From: an uncultured bacterium
Lineage (GTDB): Bacteria > Bacillota > Clostridia > Oscillospirales > Oscillospiraceae
Direction of reading: 5' to 3'
DNA: 6,788 nt
Assembly: GCA_905214155.1 (NCBI GenBank)
Contig: CAJMLC010000108.1
Location: forward strand, 1 to 6,788
The notes under the pieces are model-generated. The model saw only the letters and a list, made by a program, of their open reading frames with translations. It searched no databases and was not told where the DNA came from. This document shows positions 1-4,842 of the stretch, in pieces. Made by a program: the position numbers and the translations under genes. Each line of letters starts with the position of its first letter. Position 1 is the first letter of the stretch.

Positions 1-46
1 AGCGCGAAAATTCCTCGCTGCCGGTCACATTGGGAGTTTTCAGATA

Positions 47-97
47 CACCCTAGAAGGGGCCTTTGGGCCGATGAGGGCATCGGCCCCTACAGGGTG
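47..97. repeat. Palindromic intergenic repeat element
   Basis: The outer ends form an inverted repeat, CACCCT at 47-52 against AGGGTG at 92-97. Inside lies a 9-bp perfect hairpin stem, GGGCCGATG at 66-74 against CATCGGCCC at 79-87, with a 4-base loop. A second pairing, AGGGGCC at 56-62 with GGCCCCT at 83-89, competes with the inner hairpin. There is no T-tract on either side, so it is not a simple intrinsic terminator. The nested symmetry suits a dispersed REP- or MITE-like element. From memory, related sequences (CCTGTAGGGGCCGATG-like cores) are frequent between genes in Oscillospiraceae; that is recollection, not a search. It lies just beyond the end of the minus-strand operon. Confidence 0.55.
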
Positions 98-110
98 CGG
101 TGGAAGATCG

Positions 111-142
111 ATAGAAAAGAGGCGGACAGAAGTGTCCGCCTC
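111..142 (-). terminator. Rho-independent terminator of the hydrolase/zinc-ribbon operon
   Basis: A perfect 10-bp stem, GAGGCGGACA (119-128) against TGTCCGCCTC (133-142), closes a 4-base loop. Read on the minus strand it is followed at once by TTTTCTAT (118-111). It begins 15 bp past the stop codon of the zinc-ribbon gene, so it should end that transcript. There is no T-tract in the plus direction, so it works on the minus strand only. Confidence 0.85.
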
Positions 143-157
143 CAGATGAGAAACCTA

Positions 158-856
158 TTACAGGAAAAACTTGCGCTGAAGGGATTCGCGCAGGGGTTTG
201 CAGATGGCGATGATGATGAGCATCAGGCCGAGGATCACGCCTGCGGCCAGCGGATAGAACGACCAGAAGAAGGTCTCGTGGAGCTGGAACGTCAGGTTGA
301 TCAAAAACTCGACGAGCACGGCGAGACCGCCCGCGAGGATGAACGCGCCGCCATAGATGTAGAGCCAGCCGCTGTGGAGATAGCGCGTGAGAACGACGAC
401 TGCCGTGACGAGCAGGCCGATCGCGCCCGTGACCGGGAAGGCAAACGACAAAAACCAGTGCCCGCCGGTGGCGAAATCGATGTAGAGCAGGTAAAGCCCG
501 ATGGCCGTAAAGTCGACCGGGACGAAGATGACCGGGTTCGGATGGCGGAACCAGAGCGGCAGAACGATCATGACATAGAGCAGCCCGACCGCGCCCGCCG
601 CATAGCCTGACCAGACGATCGTGCCGTTGATGCGCCAGTCGCAGAGCAAAACGAGGATCGCGGGCAGCAACGCCACGACCGTCAGCACAAACAGGATGCC
701 GGAGCGGTTGACGTCCTCCCGCCGGATACGGCGATCCGCCGGATAGGGCGGCTCGGTCAGATTGCGCGGCAGATCCGGGTGAAACACCGGCGTTCCGCAG
801 AGCGGACAGCGCTTTTCGCTGTCGGCCAGCTCCACGCCGCATTTGATACAATACAT
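158..856 (-). CDS. DUF6320-like zinc-ribbon polytopic membrane protein
   Basis: The 232-residue product opens with a treble-clef-type zinc ribbon: Cys3-x2-Cys6-Gly and Cys17-Pro-x-Cys20-Gly. A basic, proline-rich linker (about 25-50) follows, then about six hydrophobic helices (near 53-71, 79-101, 108-127, 135-157, 163-184, 197-219) and a short basic tail. This arrangement matches what I recall of DUF6320 proteins in Firmicutes, whose function is unknown. The start is 15 bp after the upstream stop. An AAAGGA site overlaps the end of the hydrolase-acyltransferase gene, so the two are translated from one message. The pairing suggests a membrane partner, for example a scaffold or exporter for the acyltransferase product; that is inference. 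The N-terminus is probably cytoplasmic because it is cysteine-rich and lacks a signal peptide. Confidence 0.85.
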   Translation of the reverse strand: MYCIKCGVELADSEKRCPLCGTPVFHPDLPRNLTEPPYPADRRIRREDVNRSGILFVLTVVALLPAILVLLCDWRINGTIVWSGYAAGAVGLLYVMIVLPLWFRHPNPVIFVPVDFTAIGLYLLYIDFATGGHWFLSFAFPVTGAIGLLVTAVVVLTRYLHSGWLYIYGGAFILAGGLAVLVEFLINLTFQLHETFFWSFYPLAAGVILGLMLIIIAICKPLRESLQRKFFL

Positions 857-871
857 AGTCGCAGTCCTTTC

Positions 872-3034
872 TCACCGGCGCTGGTTGCTCTCCGCCTTGA
901 CGGGGAGGCCCAGTCGGTGCAATACGCGGTAAAAATGATATTCCAGCTGGGGCTCGCGGGTGTTGCGGATGAGGTTGACATACATCGTGTCCTTCCACGA
1001 GACAACGCCGCAGTTATAGTGCGCCCGCGCAGGGACGCCGATGATGAAATCCATCCGCTCGACATACGGGGCCATCGCCTCCGGCAGCTCGACGCGGCCG
1101 AGGTTGGAAAGGCAGAGGCAGGATTTTACCTCGCCGACCATGTCGAACACGATCTTCATGGCGAGATTCTTGACGAACAGCGGCATCACACGCAGCACGG
1201 GCGACCGCTCGCTGGCGACGTTGGTCGCGATCTTTGCGCCCATCATGCGCGGGTCGTTCTCCAGGCCCATGCGGTAGTGGACGATGCGGCAGATCTCGTC
1301 GAACGTGTAATCGCCGAGGCGCGGATCGATCTCCGGCGTGACGTAGGAGGCAAAGTTCCGCAGCGTCCGGCTGGGGAACATCTTGCGCAGATTGACCGGC
1401 AGGAGGACCTTGACCGGCCTGCGGTGCCGCCGGCGCGGCGTCTGTTCGGCCTGGATCTCACAGATGGCCTTCATCATCGCCGCGGCGAGCAGCTCCGTCA
1501 CGGTGACATGGTGCTCCTTTGCGCATTTGCGCACGGCCTCGACCGGGACCATCAGCGTCGTCAGGTGGAGGAAGCCGTCCGGCTCCGGCGTGCCGGAGAG
1601 CTGATAGGCGGTGGCCTCCTTGCGGCTGGCGTTGACATTGCCCGCGTAGCGGAGGAAGCTGTCCTCCAGCTCTTCCTCGTTCGGGTCCTCCAGGCGGCCG
1701 AGCACGCCGTGCTCCGCCGGGATGGAGATGCCGTATTTCTGGCAGAGGTATTCGGCGACGAGCGTTTTGAGGAAGATCGTGCCGCCGGTGCCGTCGGTGA
1801 CGGCGTGGAAGAACTCGACGGCGATGCGCTCGTGGTAGACCAGCACGCGGAAGGCGCATTTGCGCACATCGTCAAACGGGACATGGACGAGCGGATAGCT
1901 CTTGTCCTCTTCGATGGGCGGGGTCTTCGGGATCTGCTCGAGATAATACCAGAACGCGCCGCGCCGCAGCCGCACCGCGATCGATGGGAACCGCCGCACC
2001 GTCACGTCCAGCGCCGCCGAGAGAATTTTGGTGTCGACCGGCTCGGTCAGCGTGGCGGAGAGGCGGAAATAGTTCGTCCAGCCGCGGCGCTTGGCCGCGG
2101 GGTAAATTTTCGCCGCGTTGTCGAGGCGCATCCAGCGGAGCTTTTTCGCCGGGGAGAGGACCTTCGTGAGGAAGGTGTTGATCGTGTCGAAATCCGACAT
2201 GTTTTCGCTGAGGTAATAGAGCACGTAGGCGTGCCAGCGCTCCGGCGCGATGACCATCTGGCTGTCGCAGCCGGCCTTCTGCAGGGCGGCGTGCAGCCTT
2301 CGCGTGTCGTCGAGCATGACCTCGTCCCCGCCGACAAAGAGCAGCGACGGCGGGAAGCCGCGCAGATCGCCGAACAGCGGCGAGCAATAGGGGATGGCGG
2401 GATCATCGGCGTAGCATTTCGCATAGAAGTCGAGCAGCTCTTTTGTCATGGAGGGATCGACGTCGCGGTTCGTGACGTAGCTCTCGCCGCTCTGCGTCAG
2501 GTCGCTCCACGGGGAGATGGCGATCAGGCCGCAGGGGAGCGGCAGCTTGCTGTCGCGCAGCTTCAGGCAGAGGGCGTAGATCAGACCGCCGCCCGCGCTC
2601 TCGCCGCAGAGCAGGATCTGCCGGGCGGGATAGCCCTTTTTCAGCAGATATTGATATGCTTCCAGCGCGTCGTCCAGCGCGGCGGGGTAACGATGCTCCG
2701 GCGCGAGGCGGTAGGCCGCGCAGAATACGCGCACGCCGCATTCGTCGGCCAGCGTCGCGGCGAAGCCCTTCGCATACTCGAGGCTGCCGCAGGTATAGCC
2801 GCCGCCGTGCAGATAGAGGATGACGCCCTGCCGCCGCTCGTCCTTCGGCATGAGCCACGCACCCTGAAATGCGCCAAAATCGTGCTCCCGCTCGAACACG
2901 TCGCGCCGGTGGATGGCCTCCATGATCTCGCCGAGCTTGTCCTGGCCCTTGCGCGTGGCCTCGAGGGAGAGATTTGCCGCGATGGGCTTCATGATATGCA
3001 GTTGTGCGCGGACCAGCTTCGCCGGAAGACCCAT
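872..3034 (-). CDS. Fused alpha/beta hydrolase (HSL family) and condensation-like acyltransferase
   Basis: This is a 720-residue two-domain enzyme. Residues about 1-293 are an HSL/carboxylesterase-type alpha/beta hydrolase: oxyanion motif HGGG (76-79), nucleophile elbow GESAGG (144-149, Ser146), likely acid Asp237 (VGGDEV) and His268, completing a Ser-Asp-His triad. Residues about 303-720 resemble alcohol acetyltransferase/condensation (chloramphenicol-acetyltransferase-fold) proteins: catalytic HxxxDG at 410-415 (HAVTDG), a conserved PVNLR near 546-550 and an LSNLG segment near 642-646. Such domains move acyl groups from thioesters to alcohols or amines, while the hydrolase breaks or exchanges esters. 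The substrate cannot be read from sequence. The start is supported by AAAGGA 8-9 bases upstream; no signal peptide is visible, so it is probably cytosolic. It is the first gene of a two-gene operon with the zinc-ribbon membrane protein. Both active sites look intact. Confidence 0.88.
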   Translation of the reverse strand: MGLPAKLVRAQLHIMKPIAANLSLEATRKGQDKLGEIMEAIHRRDVFEREHDFGAFQGAWLMPKDERRQGVILYLHGGGYTCGSLEYAKGFAATLADECGVRVFCAAYRLAPEHRYPAALDDALEAYQYLLKKGYPARQILLCGESAGGGLIYALCLKLRDSKLPLPCGLIAISPWSDLTQSGESYVTNRDVDPSMTKELLDFYAKCYADDPAIPYCSPLFGDLRGFPPSLLFVGGDEVMLDDTRRLHAALQKAGCDSQMVIAPERWHAYVLYYLSENMSDFDTINTFLTKVLSPAKKLRWMRLDNAAKIYPAAKRRGWTNYFRLSATLTEPVDTKILSAALDVTVRRFPSIAVRLRRGAFWYYLEQIPKTPPIEEDKSYPLVHVPFDDVRKCAFRVLVYHERIAVEFFHAVTDGTGGTIFLKTLVAEYLCQKYGISIPAEHGVLGRLEDPNEEELEDSFLRYAGNVNASRKEATAYQLSGTPEPDGFLHLTTLMVPVEAVRKCAKEHHVTVTELLAAAMMKAICEIQAEQTPRRRHRRPVKVLLPVNLRKMFPSRTLRNFASYVTPEIDPRLGDYTFDEICRIVHYRMGLENDPRMMGAKIATNVASERSPVLRVMPLFVKNLAMKIVFDMVGEVKSCLCLSNLGRVELPEAMAPYVERMDFIIGVPARAHYNCGVVSWKDTMYVNLIRNTREPQLEYHFYRVLHRLGLPVKAESNQRR

Positions 3035-3062
3035 AAACCAAGTTCCTTTCGTGTATCTCTGC

Positions 3063-3090
3063 GGCAGCGGCGTGAAATTGTGCTGCTGCC
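3063..3090 (-). other. Possible 5'-leader hairpin of the hydrolase operon
   Basis: GGCAGC (3063-3068) is complementary to GCTGCC (3085-3090). After one mismatch two more GC pairs extend the stem, leaving a loop of about 10 bases. It would form in the untranslated leader, about 14 bases after the predicted transcription start and about 29 bases before the start codon. There is no T-tract, so it is not an intrinsic terminator. A role in RNA stability or in binding a regulator is possible, but chance is also possible in GC-rich DNA. Confidence 0.3.
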
Positions 3091-3110
3091 CTTATATCCT
3101 TGAATTATCT

Positions 3111-3139
3111 ATTATACCCGCTGCGCGCCGGTTTGTAAA
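3111..3139 (-). promoter_or_regulatory. Sigma-A-type promoter of the hydrolase operon
   Basis: On the minus strand TTTACA (3139-3134) is separated by exactly 17 bp from a perfect TATAAT (3116-3111). Transcription would start near 3104, giving a leader of about 70 bases before the ATG at 3034. It is the best promoter match in the window on this strand. The -35 box is at the centre of an imperfect dyad, described separately. Confidence 0.75.
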
Positions 3140-3148
3140 CTGCCGCGC
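3123..3148. promoter_or_regulatory. Candidate operator dyad over the -35 box
   Basis: A 26-bp imperfect palindrome is centred at 3135/3136. The outer arms GCGCG (3123-3127) and CGCGC (3144-3148) pair perfectly, and the inner GTTT/AAAC (3131-3134, 3137-3140) also pair. In all, 10 of 13 positions are symmetrical. It covers the -35 hexamer of the hydrolase operon, the usual place for a repressor site. No regulator gene lies directly beside it, so the binding protein is unknown. Confidence 0.35.
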
Positions 3149-3191
3149 GCCCTTATATGAAAACTTTGCCCTGTCATTTGGAAAAGAATAT

Positions 3192-3220
3192 TTGCTTTTG
3201 GCGGCGGAATGTCGTACAAT
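3192..3220 (+). promoter_or_regulatory. Candidate promoter of the PQ-loop gene
   Basis: TTGCTT (3192-3197) and TACAAT (3215-3220) are separated by 17 bp. The -10 box matches consensus at five of six bases and the -35 box at three. The predicted start near 3227 gives a leader of about 50 bases before the AGGAGG site. It is divergent from the hydrolase operon promoter, with about 50 bp between the two -35 boxes. Confidence 0.5.
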
Positions 3221-3275
3221 ACCTTCGGACGATCTGCCCGTAAATTATGATACTGTTCTCAGGAGGCGCTTCCCC

Positions 3276-3593
3276 ATGCAAAATATCCTTGAATCCATGA
3301 TGCTGCTGTGCTTTGGCTTTTCGTGGCCGATCTCTGTCGTCAACAATTACCGTTCGGCCACCACGCGCGGCATGAGCCTCCCGTTCATTCTGCTGATCAT
3401 CTTCGGCTACATCTGCGGCATCACCGCGAAGCTGATCTCGCACAACATCACCTACGTGCTGGCCGTGTATATCTTCAATCTGCTGGCTGTCAGCGCGAAC
3501 CTGCTCGTCTATTTCCGCAATAAAAAGCTGGACGATGCGCGCAACGCGACGTCCCATAAATCCGAGGCCGCCAGGCGGGCCTACGAGAAGTAA
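3276..3593 (+). CDS. Three-helix PQ-loop/SemiSWEET-like small membrane protein
   Basis: The 105-residue product has three hydrophobic segments (about 7-22, 34-52 and 57-80) and a basic, polar C-terminal tail (81-105). The segment after helix 1 (P18 to L35, including NNYRS-x-TTRGMSLP) resembles the loop of PQ-loop/MtN3 proteins, where a Pro-Gln in helix 1 is followed by a Lys/Arg-Ser/Thr-rich turn and a G-x-S motif. The canonical Pro-Gln is Pro-Ile here. SemiSWEETs of this size dimerise to carry sugars, but the ligand of this branch is unknown. I place the start at 3276 because AGGAGG (3261-3266) lies nine bases upstream; an in-frame extension reaching back to 2913 runs antisense through the hydrolase gene and has no such support. 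It stands alone, with its own promoter and terminator. Confidence 0.75.
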   Translation: MQNILESMMLLCFGFSWPISVVNNYRSATTRGMSLPFILLIIFGYICGITAKLISHNITYVLAVYIFNLLAVSANLLVYFRNKKLDDARNATSHKSEAARRAYEK

Positions 3594-3612
3594 TCATCAC
3601 AAAACGAACGAG

Positions 3613-3634
3613 CGCCGGGGCGGAAGCCCCGGCG
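3613..3634. terminator. Bidirectional intrinsic terminator between converging genes
   Basis: A perfect 9-bp GC-rich stem, CGCCGGGGC (3613-3621) against GCCCCGGCG (3626-3634), has a GGAA loop. In the plus direction it is followed by TTTGTTGTGTTT (ends the PQ-loop gene, 19 bp after its stop). In the minus direction it is followed by CTCGTTCGTTTT (ends the amidotransferase gene, 16 bp after its stop). Confidence 0.85.
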
Positions 3635-3650
3635 TTTGTTGTGTTTGGGG

Positions 3651-4340
3651 TCAAAGGACGACCTGGAAGAGGGCGTCGTTCTGGTCGTCGGCCTCGGGGT
3701 GGAACTGGACGCCAAGCATCTGCTCGCCAAATTCCAGCGCCTCGATCGTGCCGTCGTCCGTGCGGCCGGCAACGGTAAGCGCCTCGGCTGGGTGCGTAAT
3801 GCGGTAGTTGTGCATCGAGGCGCCGAGAATCGTCTCGCGGCCTGTCAGACGTGCGAGGCGGCTGTCCGGCACGACGTGGATCGGGTGCTTGAAGCTGTCT
3901 ACTGCGTCTCGTGTGATGTGGCCGTTCCAGTGGCCGTCGACCGGCTCGGTGAACATATAGCGCTCCTTCTTCATCTGGTCGAACAGGGCGAGCAGGGGCC
4001 CGGCCCAGCCGCGGCGGACGGCTTCCTCCGCGACGAGAAAATACGTGTTCATCATCTGCATACCGAGGCAGATGCCGAGCACGGGCTTTCCAGATCTGGC
4101 CGCGTATTCCATGACCTGAAAATGATAGGGATAGAAGCGCGCGCCGCCGCAGAAGACGAACGAATCGCAGAGCGTGAGCGCCTCCGGAATGACAGAGCCG
4201 TCGCTGCTGAGGATGCCGATCGGCGTGCCGCCGCAGGCGGCGATGCGCTTCGGATAGCCGTTGACAAATAAATAATGATCCGCGTACAGATCCTCCGAGC
4301 CGAAGAGCTTCGCCCCCGGCACTACCCCGACGATGCGCAT
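3651..4340 (-). CDS. Class I glutamine amidotransferase, gamma-glutamyl-GABA hydrolase-like (peptidase C26)
   Basis: The 229-residue product has the class I glutaminase fold throughout: a CGG-x-x-x-x-P oxyanion region at 64-71, the nucleophile elbow GICLGMQ with Cys91, and GVQFHPE with His214 and Glu216 completing the Cys-His-Glu triad. Length and free-standing form suit the PuuD/C26 group, which cleaves gamma-glutamyl amides such as gamma-glutamyl-GABA. However, the usual VNSxHHQ stretch of PuuD proteins reads ASMHNYRI here (174-181), so the substrate may differ. No polyamine catabolism genes lie nearby. AGGAGG (4353-4348) sits seven bases before the ATG. It is monocistronic, divergent from the blaI-type operon and ended by the shared terminator. 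It could instead be a GATase supplying ammonia to an unlinked enzyme. Confidence 0.85.
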   Translation of the reverse strand: MRIVGVVPGAKLFGSEDLYADHYLFVNGYPKRIAACGGTPIGILSSDGSVIPEALTLCDSFVFCGGARFYPYHFQVMEYAARSGKPVLGICLGMQMMNTYFLVAEEAVRRGWAGPLLALFDQMKKERYMFTEPVDGHWNGHITRDAVDSFKHPIHVVPDSRLARLTGRETILGASMHNYRITHPAEALTVAGRTDDGTIEALEFGEQMLGVQFHPEADDQNDALFQVVL

Positions 4341-4372
4341 ATCCTGTCCTCCTGTGCGATGTGTTTGAATTG

Positions 4373-4401
4373 ATTATAATGGGTCGAGCACAGAAAGTAA
4401 A
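4373..4401 (-). promoter_or_regulatory. Promoter of the amidotransferase gene
   Basis: On the minus strand TTTACT (4401-4396) and a perfect TATAAT (4378-4373) are 17 bp apart. The start near 4366 gives a leader of about 25 bases that contains the AGGAGG site. Its -35 box lies only 4 bp from the -35 box of the divergent repressor operon. The first BlaI-type operator is therefore about 17 bp upstream of this promoter and does not overlap it. Confidence 0.65.
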
Positions 4402-4405
4402 GTGC

Positions 4406-4434
4406 TTGACATTTGAGACTACATCGTGTAGTAT
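4406..4434 (+). promoter_or_regulatory. Promoter of the blaI-M56 operon
   Basis: A perfect TTGACA (4406-4411) is followed after 17 bp by TAGTAT (4429-4434, four of six matches). The first operator covers the spacer and the start of the -10 box. The second lies just past the predicted start near 4441. This geometry fits autorepression by the product of the first gene. Confidence 0.7.
4418..4432. promoter_or_regulatory. BlaI/MecI-type operator 1
   Basis: ACTACA-TCG-TGTAGT is a 6+3+6 perfect palindrome containing the TACA/TGTA half-sites recognised by BlaI, MecI and CopY repressors. It overlaps the spacer and -10 box of the promoter in front of the BlaI-like gene, so bound repressor would exclude RNA polymerase. 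Confidence 0.8.
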
Positions 4435-4445
4435 GATGATATAGA

Positions 4446-4458
4446 CTACAACATGTAG
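4446..4458. promoter_or_regulatory. BlaI/MecI-type operator 2
   Basis: CTACA-ACA-TGTAG is a 5+3+5 palindrome with the same half-sites as operator 1. The two centres are 27 bp apart. It lies just downstream of the predicted transcription start and ends 4 bp before the ribosome binding site, as expected for a paired autorepression site. Confidence 0.78.
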
Positions 4459-4476
4459 ACAAAAGGAGGGACGGCC

Positions 4477-4842
4477 ATGCCGGAGCTGCAATTGGGATTG
4501 ATCGAGGCGCGGTTCGCCGACCTGATCTGGGCGAACGCACCGGTGACGACGTCGGCGCTCGTGAAGCTGGCGGAGGCGGAGCTGCACTGGAAGCGGACGA
4601 CGACGCACACGGTCATCCGCCGCCTGTGCGAAAAGGGGTTGTTTGAAAACGACGGCGGAACGGTCTATATGCGGATGAGCCGCGAGGAGTTTTACGCGAA
4701 GCAGAGCAAAAAGTTCGTGGAAGACACGTTTTCCGGCTCGCTGCCCGCGTTTCTGGCGGCATTTACGTCGGGGCGCGGATTGACGGCAGAAGAGGCCGGG
4801 GAGCTGCGCGCGATGATCGATCAGGCGGAGGAACGGGTATGA
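4477..4842 (+). CDS. BlaI/MecI/CopY-family transcriptional repressor
   Basis: The 121-residue product matches the family length. Residues 1-70 form the winged helix: helix 1 ending in DLIWAN (15-20), the recognition helix around TTTHTVIRRLCEKG (41-54) and a wing with GGTVYMRM (60-67). Residues 71-121 are the helical dimerisation domain, with FLAAF (92-96) and an acidic last helix. Such repressors bind TACA/TGTA palindromes as dimers and are inactivated when a partner M56 protease triggers their cleavage. In staphylococcal BlaI the cut is at Asn101-Phe102; the corresponding bond here looks like Ala95-Phe96, by eye. An AAAGGAGG site (4462-4469) is well placed. The stop overlaps the M56 start by 4 bp, indicating translational coupling. 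Two matching operators precede it, so it most likely represses its own operon. Confidence 0.93.
   Translation: MPELQLGLIEARFADLIWANAPVTTSALVKLAEAELHWKRTTTHTVIRRLCEKGLFENDGGTVYMRMSREEFYAKQSKKFVEDTFSGSLPAFLAAFTSGRGLTAEEAGELRAMIDQAEERV

Noticed and set aside
66..87. The strong hairpin as a terminator
   Set aside because: Neither strand shows a T-tract after the stem, and a complete terminator already lies at 111-142.
51..998. A 315-codon minus-strand frame overlapping the zinc-ribbon gene
   Set aside because: Its product is Arg/Pro/His-rich with no motifs and is out of frame with the clear CxxC and membrane-helix frame at 158-856. It also runs through the terminator and repeat element.
779..3103. 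A 774-codon open frame on the plus strand
   Set aside because: It lies opposite the hydrolase-acyltransferase gene. Its translation is dominated by Arg, Ala, Asp, Glu, His and Val with no recognisable motifs, as expected for the antisense of a GC-rich gene, while the opposite frame has two sets of catalytic motifs.
2913..3275. An upstream extension of the PQ-loop gene in the same frame
   Set aside because: It would run antisense into the hydrolase gene and across the promoter region. The AGGAGG site at 3261-3266 and a Met at the start of the first helix support the start at 3276.
3035..3275. A riboswitch or small RNA in the divergent intergenic region
   Set aside because: Apart from the promoters, the dyad, the direct repeat and a weak leader hairpin, I see no conserved riboswitch core or terminator/antiterminator pair.
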